Part shown: in pieces, positions 34,794 through 42,405 of the stretch
Numbering within the stretch: position 1 is the stretch's first letter
Layout: every line of letters begins with the position of its first letter
Assembly: GCF_030295955.1 (NCBI RefSeq)
Contig: NZ_AP027363.1
Coordinates: forward strand, 372,001-436,000
Source: Thalassotalea agarivorans
GTDB taxonomy: Bacteria > Pseudomonadota > Gammaproteobacteria > Enterobacterales > Alteromonadaceae
DNA: 64,000 nucleotides
Direction: 5' to 3'
Notes under the pieces: generated by a model
What the model saw: only the letters and a program-made list of their open reading frames with translations
The model's database searches: none
What the model was told of the DNA's origin: nothing
Made by a program: the position numbers and the translations under genes

Positions 34794-35414
34794 ATGAAAA
34801 TAGTCAACAAAATATTAGCCAGTGTGTTTGCTCTGGCTATTAGTACACAAGCGTCCGCTGGCATAATCACACTTGATACTGAAACCAATGAAGATTACCT
34901 CAATATTTTGAACGAAGGTACGCTTACCACGTACTCTTTTGAAAACTATGGAGACATGGTTATTGGCTTCAATGACAATCACGTACTTTTCGATTTTCAA
35001 GGTGAAAAAACTAACTTCGCAGTCATTCAATTCGACCCTTTGTTGGTCGATTTTAATGATGTAACCAGCTTTGCTTATGGGGAAAATTTAGGTTACTTTT
35101 TTGATAGCCACATGAATGTAATGGTTGCTCAAAGTGCTGTGGAAAATGATTCTAATTTTAAATTGATGTTAGAGTTTAACGACACTTTTCAAATTGACGC
35201 TATTTCAATTGATGAATCTGGTGGTGACTCACAGAGCGGTATAATGTACAACGATTTCAGTCAAAATGTGCGCTTTGGCAACGTAGGAATTGAATACTCT
35301 GAATATGTATCCAATGCTGTCGATGTGCCAGAACCGTCATCTCTTGCAATATTTGGTCTAAGTATACTTGGATTAGTTTCAAGAAGATTCGGTAAAAATA
35401 ATCAATATATTTAA
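34794..35414 (+). CDS. PEP-CTERM sorting domain protein carried by the element
   Basis: 206 residues. Signal peptide about 1-22 (VFALAISTQASAG). The C-terminus VPEPSSLAIFGLSILGLVSRRFGK... is a full PEP-CTERM signal, so processing needs an exosortase from the host (the host has other PEP-CTERM genes, for example 5460). The body is beta-rich and acidic without recognised motif. It follows the two lipoproteins, 18 bp apart. A terminator-like GC hairpin follows at 35467. Confidence 0.85.
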   Translation: MKIVNKILASVFALAISTQASAGIITLDTETNEDYLNILNEGTLTTYSFENYGDMVIGFNDNHVLFDFQGEKTNFAVIQFDPLLVDFNDVTSFAYGENLGYFFDSHMNVMVAQSAVENDSNFKLMLEFNDTFQIDAISIDESGGDSQSGIMYNDFSQNVRFGNVGIEYSEYVSNAVDVPEPSSLAIFGLSILGLVSRRFGKNNQYI

Positions 35415-35466
35415 ATTAATCTCAGATTTGATATTAATCTAATGCTGAGTTTTTTTGATTTACAAT

Positions 35467-35487
35467 AAGGGGGGATTTTCCCCCTTT
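35467..35487 (+). terminator. Terminator-like hairpin after the PEP-CTERM gene
   Basis: Arms AAGGGGG / CCCCCTT around GATTTT. The T tail is short. A preceding CTCAG ... CTGAG dyad with a T7 run (35421-35457) may be the main terminator. Confidence 0.6.
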
Positions 35488-35544
35488 AATCAAACCTTGG
35501 TTTAACAGCTTATTGTCTTTGCAAGTTAAATATTTACAAAATCG

Positions 35545-36630
35545 TCAGCTGAAATCTTCAAACGGGTCATAGTCTGTGTCGTCATGGCCTTTTAAATGAT
35601 CATCATCAAGATCTTTGTAAATACTTTTTATTAACTTGTATTCTTCAGGATCTCTTTCTTTTAAATGTAAAAGCCAAATATTCTGTAAATATCTATCAAC
35701 GTCAACAATTTCATTTTGTTCTTGCTTATAATCAGTAACTATCCAAAGCATATTCCAATTTCTATTTTGGTTTGGTAAATACCCGGCTACAAATCCTTCT
35801 TTTTTTAATTGTTCTAGTGCTTTTTTAAGCCTCTTTCTACCTTCTTTTTTTACCTCACCGACCTTTTTAGAGCCTGCACTCTTATCAGGTATGGGGTAAT
35901 TTATGATTTGAAGCAGTTGGCTTAAATAAAACTGAACAAACTGTTGTTTTGTTAAGAACTTCATTAACGCTTTAGCGTTCTCTGAGAGCTTCTTAGACGT
36001 TAAGCGGCTAATGTCGATAAATGTACTATCTAAATGTTTTAGATAGGGTAAATCTTCATAGAATAATTGTAGAGTTTCACCTATTTTCACTATGATTCTT
36101 TTTGGGTTGCTCTTATTTTTATAATAGAATTCGGCATCGGCTAAAATTGGAGAAAACTTAGTCATCTTTTTGCCTTTAATTTTGCTTTGCAAAACAACAG
36201 AGCAAGATATTAATCGTTTTAAACTATCCTTGATAACCTGATATCTTTCTTCGTTTTTGGGTTTATGTTTTAAATACTCCTCAAACAACTTGTCTATTTC
36301 TTCTAACTCAATAACCACTTTATCGATATTTGAATTTTCTTTTAATCGTTCATTGAGCCAAAATCGAATAATAATAGCTAACAAGGGATAATCAAATCGA
36401 TGCGATAATCTGCTTTCTTGAACTTCAATTCTATATGAATCATTTTCATATACTACAGATTCGCCACTAGAAATCTTTTGATTTACTTCCTTCTTTTCAA
36501 GAGGAATAAATAGTGGAAGTCTATTAAATATATTAATTATTGGAATTGCATTATTTGAAGCAATTTCACCAATTATATTGTCCTTTACAGTAGAAATGTT
36601 TTTCTCCAAATGTCGTTTTAGCAACACCAA
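35545..36630 (-). CDS. Plasmid-type replication initiator (winged-helix, RepA/TrfA-like)
   Basis: 361 residues. RLPLFIPLEKKE and a helical N-terminal domain are followed by two winged-helix-like segments: LSHRFDYPLLAIIIRFWLN (about 77-95), then STFIDISRLTSKKLSENAKALMKFL (about 206-230). The ISRLTSKKLS...ALMKFLTKQ pattern is like that of TrfA/RepA initiators. The C-terminus is acidic. Assignment is by fold pattern, not close similarity. It supports a replicative phase for the element; the 82-bp repeats (33002) or the upstream 36631-37042 region are origin candidates. Confidence 0.55.
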   Translation of the reverse strand: MVLLKRHLEKNISTVKDNIIGEIASNNAIPIINIFNRLPLFIPLEKKEVNQKISSGESVVYENDSYRIEVQESRLSHRFDYPLLAIIIRFWLNERLKENSNIDKVVIELEEIDKLFEEYLKHKPKNEERYQVIKDSLKRLISCSVVLQSKIKGKKMTKFSPILADAEFYYKNKSNPKRIIVKIGETLQLFYEDLPYLKHLDSTFIDISRLTSKKLSENAKALMKFLTKQQFVQFYLSQLLQIINYPIPDKSAGSKKVGEVKKEGRKRLKKALEQLKKEGFVAGYLPNQNRNWNMLWIVTDYKQEQNEIVDVDRYLQNIWLLHLKERDPEEYKLIKSIYKDLDDDHLKGHDDTDYDPFEDFS

Positions 36631-37042
36631 AATATTAGTTTAGCTACACTTTTATTTCTATTTAAAGCTATGAAAAATATTGATAAATTTGAATCAATGA
36701 CATGCTGCCAGTATATCTTATAGTGTATGTTCATTAGGTTTTCTGAATTGATAAGATACTTTAACTCGAAAACGTTACTTAGATCATTAACATATTAAAA
36801 CTGAAAAACAACAACTTAGTATTTTACATTTAAATGTTATAGGTGTTTAAGAAATGTTTTAATAGCCAGTAATATTTTGTATTAAAGTTGAATATAGAGT
36901 TGCTGTGATGCATGTCTTCGACATGTGACTTAGTTAATCTATGAAACTATAATTTTATGAGCAGAGTACAGGTTTTTAATTCCTGTACCTTTTATTATTT
37001 CTAGCCACAAGTTTGAGCATGGCACTTACTGATAGAATTTTT
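36631..37042. other. Intergenic region with hairpins; possible small RNA
   Basis: About 410 bp, no gene. A CATGTC-TTC-GACATG hairpin (about 36917-36931) and a plus-strand terminator-like dyad GTACAGG ... CCTGTAC followed by TTTTATTATTT (about 36964-36999) point to a short plus-strand transcript ending near 37000. No sure promoter was found. Confidence 0.35.
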
Positions 37043-37783
37043 CTAAGGATTTGGATGATCGAGTAACACCGTATTATTCGTGCCAACTATAAAAAAATCC
37101 GCATCACTTTTATTGATAATTTTATTTTTAATATCATCAATTTTTAACTTTAAATCTGGATATCTCTGCAAATTACATCCTGTAGTTTGTGTCATGAATT
37201 CCAGCACGTTTGGTTTGTTACTATGTTTACTAATAGCGTTTAATACTCCCTCTTCAACGTCATCGTCACTTGTAATAACTTGCTCGATGAATGTATCAAC
37301 TGACATGATAAATCGATGCTCTAACGTATCTTTGTTATAAATATGAACTGAGTTATCTCGAATGAACTTGAAAGGATAAACATCATCAACTCTATGTCTA
37401 ATCATGTTTCCATTATCAAAAACAATGCCCATCGCAAAAGGCCTATCTTTTAAATGGAATAAAACATACAACAACATGCACATTTCTACTATTGAAACAA
37501 AGGATGTTCTATCAACAAGTTGAAATTGCCATTCGAGGTAATCATCATCATTTATCACGGAACATTGGCTACATTGCTTAAGATGCTGAAACACGATGTT
37601 CATCAATTGATCCAAGGTCATGTTTTTTAGGTCTAATTTTTTGAGAAATGGAAACTCCAAAATTAACATTCGTACTAATTTGATAATGTCGTTTCGTCTA
37701 TCTTGTAGTCGAATTGCCGTAATTTCTTCAAAATGATCTATAAAGTTTTGAGCAAATAATCGATCTAATGGTAAGTCGTTCAT
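37043..37783 (-). CDS. Hypothetical protein of the mobilization region
   Basis: 246 residues, not recognised. Mixed alpha/beta, acidic, no signal or membrane segment, and with three clustered Cys (QCSQCSVINDD). It lies between the relaxase (110 bp upstream on the same strand) and the replication gene, so it may be an accessory of mobilization or replication. No catalytic motif was seen. Confidence 0.55.
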   Translation of the reverse strand: MNDLPLDRLFAQNFIDHFEEITAIRLQDRRNDIIKLVRMLILEFPFLKKLDLKNMTLDQLMNIVFQHLKQCSQCSVINDDDYLEWQFQLVDRTSFVSIVEMCMLLYVLFHLKDRPFAMGIVFDNGNMIRHRVDDVYPFKFIRDNSVHIYNKDTLEHRFIMSVDTFIEQVITSDDDVEEGVLNAISKHSNKPNVLEFMTQTTGCNLQRYPDLKLKIDDIKNKIINKSDADFFIVGTNNTVLLDHPNP

Positions 37784-37890
37784 GATTAAATAATTTTGTT
37801 CTATATTTTATTTTTACCATATCTCAAAATTATAAAAACCAAAGTATGGGTTAATAGCTAATTAACTAATAAATAATGAATTATTTTTTA

Positions 37891-38889
37891 TTATTGGCTG
37901 CCGCTATTCTTATTTGTGGGTTTTTGCTTTTTTCTTCTCCTACGTTTTCGTGTTTTCACTTTATTCGAAATTTTTAATGGCTCGGCTAAATCGTGATTAT
38001 TTTCAACTATTTTGGCTGTATCTATAATGATTGATACTTCGCTATTTTTAACATTTTCGAGACTGTTAATATCATTTGAAATTTCTACAGCTAAATCAGC
38101 GACTAGCAGTTTTTGGTTGGCATGAATTGCATTTAGCCACTCTTTAAATTTACTTTTTACCCTTTCAAATATGGCTTTAAATTCCGATGCGTATTTAAAA
38201 TATTTTGGACGAATTTCGACAGGCTTTTTGTCAGTAAAATATTCATCTTCTGGCTTGAAAACAGATGTATTTGGCTGATACTTCATGTGATCTTCATTAA
38301 CCAGTTTTTTCATCGCATAATTAAAACTTTGTTTGATATTAAAAGTTGCGCCTGTTTGAGTGATGGGTTTGATCACTTCGTTATTCATGATGTTACTAAC
38401 GAGGATGTGGAGATGATTCTTTTTATCTGCACTGGCAGATTCATCATGCAAGACAACATGGCAATGCTTAAAAAATTCTTCCTCTGAAATATTTTTTAAT
38501 ACTGGCTGTTTTTTCGTTGTTTTTTTAAGGTTGGCAATTGAGTATTTTTCGTTTTGTTTATCTATCTTATGATTAAGATGTAACAGCAGTTCTTTCAGGA
38601 CATACTTTGACAAAATCGTCCATTGCCTATCGGTCAATTGCGTAATATCTCTTGGAATAGACAGAATGAAAGAAGTAGCTTCATTCTTGACTCTATAAGC
38701 CCCTTTGAGCTTATTTTCTTTCCTGAATTCAGCACGTTTATCATTAGCATTAATTATCGATTTTGCACCGTCCTTAAGAACAACAATTCTTGTTGCATCA
38801 TGTGACTTTGCATTTTGATTCGATAAGTAACTTATGTGTCCATAACTTGTTCTAATTTGAGATGTTTTAACTAACCAATTTTTCAACAT
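37891..38889 (-). CDS. Putative relaxase / mobilization protein
   Basis: 332 residues. An N-terminal Tyr-rich start (TSYGHISYLSNQ, about 15-26) suits a catalytic tyrosine. The metal-binding H-x-H of the HUH fold is KNHLHILVSN (about 164-173), preceded by HCHVVLHDES. The C-terminus is very basic (RKRRRRKKQK). This fits a small MOB relaxase that nicks at an oriT, likely in the 38890-39314 region upstream of it. The usual second HxH context is weak, so the call is moderate. Confidence 0.6.
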   Translation of the reverse strand: MLKNWLVKTSQIRTSYGHISYLSNQNAKSHDATRIVVLKDGAKSIINANDKRAEFRKENKLKGAYRVKNEATSFILSIPRDITQLTDRQWTILSKYVLKELLLHLNHKIDKQNEKYSIANLKKTTKKQPVLKNISEEEFFKHCHVVLHDESASADKKNHLHILVSNIMNNEVIKPITQTGATFNIKQSFNYAMKKLVNEDHMKYQPNTSVFKPEDEYFTDKKPVEIRPKYFKYASEFKAIFERVKSKFKEWLNAIHANQKLLVADLAVEISNDINSLENVKNSEVSIIIDTAKIVENNHDLAEPLKISNKVKTRKRRRRKKQKPTNKNSGSQ

Positions 38890-39314
38890 ACTTTAAACTT
38901 AACATTAGAAATTAAATTTAAATCAATAAAATAAGTCTGTTGGCAGTTTCTCCATTAGCTATTGAAAAATTTGTAGTTTTGCCTTTTTAAATAGCTCTGT
39001 TACATCTTAATTTTGCTGTTATGGGTTAATAAGTAATAGATTAATGGAAAATGCATTTTCATTCGAATCAGAGAGACGTTACAGCTTAAGCAGATAAATG
39101 ATTTCTTTTTTTTGAATAGATAAGTCTATAAGCAAGATAGGGGGGGAATACATCTGTCACGATTTGCAACGGTAAAAAAGTAGGCCGATACACCGTTCCA
39201 AATTTTCTCATATGTCTTCTGATCCCCCCTAATTTCTTGGCATGGGGATAAATCCCCCTACAACCCCAAAATCAAACAAGTTGATTTTCAAAAGAGAGAA
39301 AAAATAGAGAAGTT
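38890..39314. other. Intergenic region with G/C-run palindromes; possible oriT
   Basis: About 425 bp between relaxase and integrase. It includes GGGGAT-AA-ATCCCC (39244-39257), AAAATCAA-ACAAG-TTGATTTT (39268-39288), a G7 run near 39140 and a C6 run near 39222-39228. These GC blocks stand out in an AT-rich element and next to a relaxase gene suggest an origin of transfer. Confidence 0.4.
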
Positions 39315-40469
39315 TTAAACTTCACTATTCTTTTGGGATTGATACTTTTCAAATTCAGATTTAGCAAAATTTTTGACTTCCATCGTTGAATAAATGTCAT
39401 AGAGAATATTAAGATTTTTGTGACCTGTAATTTTAGCTACAGTCCTAATATCATAACCTTGCTCTGCGAGTCTTGATGCACCTTCTCGTCTCAAGTCGTG
39501 ATATCGAAGATCTTCAATACCTAAAGATGATCTAACTCGTTGCCAACCTGCACTAATACTGCGTGGATTATATGGAAAAATTAAGTTTGGGTTATCAGGA
39601 TCTATTCGCTCTTTCTGTTTCAATATAATAGGGTAAGCTTCACCAAGTAGTGGTACTTCCCAATCGTTGTTCTCTTTTCTACGAGGATCTTTTCTATCTC
39701 TAACTATGATGGTTTTATTTTCATGGTCTAAATCAGACCATCTTAATTTTGTTAATTCTCCCACTCGCATTGCTGATAAAATCGAAAATTGTAAGATATC
39801 ATTGAACGGTATTTTTGATGAACGGTTCATCTCTCGTTTTGCTAAACCTTCTTCTAAAAGCCTTAATTCTTCCCGTGTTGGTCTTCGGTTCCGCTTTCCT
39901 GAACGGCCTATTAGCTTCAAAGAAACTAATTCAGGAATAGCCTCTTCATGATAAGACAAATTTGTATTGACCTTAAAAACTTGCTTTGCTCTTTTTATGA
40001 CTGAATGTAAATAAGTCACATCGTGATAAACGGTCTGTGGGGATGGTTTTGTTTCATCTTCTAATCTGAATTGGCAGTGGTTGATCAAATCATTTGCCGT
40101 TAGCTGGCTAACTATTTTTTGTGATATATCATAGTTTAATAGAGCTTCTAAAACGTAACGTTTAGTTCTTCCAAGATCTTTTGAAGTAAGCGGATTTTTA
40201 AGATATTCATTAATCAATTCACCTACTGTAGTTTCTTTAAGTTTCTCTGATGCTTCAGGCGAAAAATAAGTACCATTCTTAATGTCGTCTTGTTTACTCA
40301 ACAACACTTTTTCAGTTTTTTTCGCCCATGCTTGTGCGGCTTCTCTAGTTTTTAGGGTCTTTTCATCTTTATCTATAATTTTGCCAAACTTAGTAATTCT
40401 CACTCTTGCTCTATAAGAGTAACCATTTTTCAATTTACGCTTTTCAATGTTAATTGTTGCCATATTCAA
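39315..40469 (-). CDS. int: Tyrosine recombinase/integrase, dusA-specific type
   Basis: 384 residues. N-terminal arm-binding and SAM-like domains (1-190), then the catalytic domain. Catalytic residues are R235 (AMRVGELTKLRW), H324-x-x-R327 (YHDLRREG), H350 (TGHKN) and a Tyr at 357 or 360 (ILYDIYSTME). It lies next to the right att site and is transcribed inward, the usual place for an integrase. It would recombine the GATTGGACA core in dusA. ATG at 40469 or 40463. Confidence 0.95.
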   Translation of the reverse strand: MNMATINIEKRKLKNGYSYRARVRITKFGKIIDKDEKTLKTREAAQAWAKKTEKVLLSKQDDIKNGTYFSPEASEKLKETTVGELINEYLKNPLTSKDLGRTKRYVLEALLNYDISQKIVSQLTANDLINHCQFRLEDETKPSPQTVYHDVTYLHSVIKRAKQVFKVNTNLSYHEEAIPELVSLKLIGRSGKRNRRPTREELRLLEEGLAKREMNRSSKIPFNDILQFSILSAMRVGELTKLRWSDLDHENKTIIVRDRKDPRRKENNDWEVPLLGEAYPIILKQKERIDPDNPNLIFPYNPRSISAGWQRVRSSLGIEDLRYHDLRREGASRLAEQGYDIRTVAKITGHKNLNILYDIYSTMEVKNFAKSEFEKYQSQKNSEV

Positions 40470-40532
40470 CAGATCCTTTTTTCTAGTATAATCCTGCCTA
40501 CATTCGTTTTATTACGGTCATGCACAATATAT

Positions 40533-40610
40533 GTTTTGTACCCTATTGATGTACCCTAGGGTACAAAACAATAAGGGAATAGTACAAAATGTACAGAAAT
40601 AGTACAAAAT
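40533..40610. repeat. Right-end GTACAAAA repeat array
   Basis: Dyad GTTTTGTACCC (40533-40543) and GGGTACAAAAC (40559-40569), palindrome GTACCCTAGGGTAC (40551-40564), and direct repeats AGTACAAAAT at 40581-40590 and 40601-40610 with GTACAGAAAT between them. Likely integrase arm or directionality-factor sites; it is upstream of both the integrase gene and the new dusA start, so it can also act as operator. Confidence 0.6.
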
Positions 40611-40665
40611 AATTGTATGGTTTTATTGGTGATTATGGCTGCAAGCCCTTATTAAGGAAGGGATT

Positions 40666-41634
40666 ATGAGAAAGAAAATAGATCATAGATTTTGTGTTGC
40701 TCCGATGCTGGATTGGACAGATCGTCATTGTCGTTACTTTTACCGTGCAATGAGTAAGCACACTGTACTTTACACGGAAATGGTGACAACTGGTGCAATT
40801 CTGTATGGAAAATGGGACTACCTGGCGTATAACCAAGAAGAGCATCCAGTGGTATTGCAACTTGGCGGTAGCGATGTAAAAGCAATGACAGAGTGCGCTA
40901 AGATTGCACAAGACCGAGGCTATGATGAAATTAACATTAATGTTGGTTGCCCGTCTGATCGCGTGCAAAATGGTAGATTTGGTGCCTGCTTAATGGCAGA
41001 GCCAGAACTCGTCGCTGACTGTGTAGCTAGTATGCAAGCGCAAGTTGATATTCCTATAACGGTTAAATCACGTATTGGTATTGACGATCAGGACAGTTAT
41101 GAATTTCTGCATACTTTTATCGATACTGTCGCCAAGGCTGATTGTAAGCACTTTATCATTCATGCTCGCAAAGCATGGCTAAGTGGTTTAAGCCCAAAAC
41201 AAAACAGAGAAATACCACCGCTTGATTACTCGCGGGTATATCAAATTAAACAAGAATTTTCAGATCGTTTGATTTCTATCAATGGCGGGATCACCAGTTT
41301 CGAGCAAACGCTTGAGCATCTAAATCATGTCGATGGTGTCATGATTGGCCGTGAGGTTTACTACAACCCATATATTTTAGCGAGTGCGGATCAAACTATA
41401 TACGGTGCAGATACCCCGATCATTACCCGAGAAGCACTAATAGATCATATGTGTGAATACATTGACCAAGTTGTCGCATCAGAGCAAGGTAGGGCATGGC
41501 ATGTGATCCGCCATATGATTTCGATGTGCAATGGTTTACCTGGTGCCAAGAAATTCAGACGCTACCTAAGCGAACAATGCCAAGTTGAAAATAGCAGCCA
41601 AGTATTACGTGACGCGTTTAAACTCGTTGGTTAA
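40666..41634 (+). CDS. dusA: tRNA-dihydrouridine(20/20a) synthase DusA, 5' end rebuilt by element
   Basis: 322 residues. It reduces U20/U20a in tRNA with FMN. Motifs: APMLDWTDRHCRYFYR, the catalytic Cys in INVGCPSDRVQNGRFGACLM, NGGI and HHxR-type sequences (ARKAWLSGLSPKQNREIPPL). The start MRKKIDHRF comes from the element, with ribosome binding site AAGGAAGG; host sequence begins at the att core (40711-40719), so integration preserves a complete enzyme but changes the promoter, leader and first residues. Confidence 0.95.
   Translation: MRKKIDHRFCVAPMLDWTDRHCRYFYRAMSKHTVLYTEMVTTGAILYGKWDYLAYNQEEHPVVLQLGGSDVKAMTECAKIAQDRGYDEININVGCPSDRVQNGRFGACLMAEPELVADCVASMQAQVDIPITVKSRIGIDDQDSYEFLHTFIDTVAKADCKHFIIHARKAWLSGLSPKQNREIPPLDYSRVYQIKQEFSDRLISINGGITSFEQTLEHLNHVDGVMIGREVYYNPYILASADQTIYGADTPIITREALIDHMCEYIDQVVASEQGRAWHVIRHMISMCNGLPGAKKFRRYLSEQCQVENSSQVLRDAFKLVG
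40705..40720 (+). other. Right attachment site (attR)
   Basis: ATGCTGGATTGGACA (40705-40719), pairing with 22245-22259; core GATTGGACA lies within dusA codons for MLDWT. Confidence 0.85.
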
Positions 41635-41764
41635 TCAAATTGGTTAAAAATTGGTCTATTTTGCCAATGTAGGGTGTTTCAGCCGCCGTCGGCTTTTCTA
41701 TCAAAACCATTTCTTAAAATTAAATTATTATAAATTTCAATGATTTATGATTTTTTTACTATTC

Positions 41765-41779
41765 TGGCACAACCTTTGT
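41765..41779 (+). promoter_or_regulatory. Sigma-54-like promoter of small secreted protein 1
   Basis: TGGCACAACCTTTGT: GG at -24 and TTG-T at -12 spacing; consensus is TGGCAC-n5-TTGCW, so one mismatch in the -12 GC. It lies 105 bp upstream of the 41885 start. Confidence 0.55.
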
Positions 41780-41884
41780 AAGTGTTATTGCAACTTAATA
41801 AGTAATCGAATGAGTTAAATCACACGATTATGGCAACCGCTTTTACTTGTAATTACGCAATGGAAGCACCGAAGGAGAGTAACG

Positions 41885-42160
41885 ATGAAAGCATTAAAAA
41901 TAACTGTAGTAGCAGTTGCGATGTTCACATCAGTTACTTCGTTAGCCAATCAAGCTGTACAGGTTAAACAAGTAACTGATCAAATGGTGAGCAAGCAACA
42001 AGCCACTTTTAATCAAACATTAAACGATCAATTACTGTTGGATATTCAAAAAGCTGGTATCGCACTAAAATACGAAATGGCGACTAAAGAGGCGCAAAAA
42101 ACGTTATTAGTTAAAGCGACCAGTGACAAAAATAAGAAAGATAACACGGTAAATAAATAA
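41885..42160 (+). CDS. Small secreted protein 1 near psp genes
   Basis: 91 residues with a signal peptide (about 1-21, ...TSVTSLANQ). The ribosome binding site GAAGGAGAG is strong. The mature part is helical and Gln/Lys rich, ending in a Lys/Asp tail. It resembles the 43463 protein in length, signal peptide, helical periplasmic part and sigma-54-like promoter, but identity is low. No family recognised. Probably part of a PspF/sigma-54 envelope-stress regulon. Confidence 0.65.
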   Translation: MKALKITVVAVAMFTSVTSLANQAVQVKQVTDQMVSKQQATFNQTLNDQLLLDIQKAGIALKYEMATKEAQKTLLVKATSDKNKKDNTVNK

Positions 42161-42173
42161 CGGGTTTATGACA

Positions 42174-42275
42174 ATGTTAAGTACTATTTCACTACTTACT
42201 ATGATGATTCTGCCAAGCATTTGCTTACTAATCACATCGATAGTAGTCAGAGTTTTAGAGATACATTCCGAGTAG
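42174..42275 (+). CDS. 33-residue membrane microprotein
   Basis: ATG at 42174 (or in-frame 42168) reads MLSTISLLTMMILPSICLL, then a few more hydrophobic residues and a polar end RVLEIHSE before TAG at 42273. One membrane helix. It begins 13 bp after the secreted protein 1 stop. Compare the 36-residue microprotein after pspA. The ribosome binding site is weak, so it could be spurious. Confidence 0.4.
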   Translation: MLSTISLLTMMILPSICLLITSIVVRVLEIHSE

Positions 42276-42405
42276 CGGTAGGTTTAACTGCAATAGCAGT
42301 TAGGTGAATGCTTGTTTGAGACAAGTTTCACCGCCTCACCAGCACTTGGGTCTTTTGCTAAAGTTAGCGTAAAGTATATGAAAAGACTCAAGGCAACTAC
42401 CTTAC

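Larger units (their letters stand above)
22251..40719. mobile_element. 18.5-kb integrative mobilizable element in dusA
   Basis: Bounded by the dusA att repeats. It is visibly more AT-rich than both flanks. It carries a tyrosine integrase next to the right end, a putative relaxase, a plasmid-type replication initiator, two PrtN-like regulators, restriction-modification and defence-like cargo, methyltransferase, acetyltransferase, lipoproteins and a PEP-CTERM protein. No type IV secretion genes are present, so an integrative mobilizable element (or integrated plasmid) fits better than a self-transmissible ICE. No phage structural genes are seen. Confidence 0.88.

Noticed and set aside
22251-40719. 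Prophage
   Set aside because: PrtN-like genes and an integrase are phage-like, but no capsid, tail, terminase or lysis gene is present, while relaxase- and plasmid-type initiator genes are.
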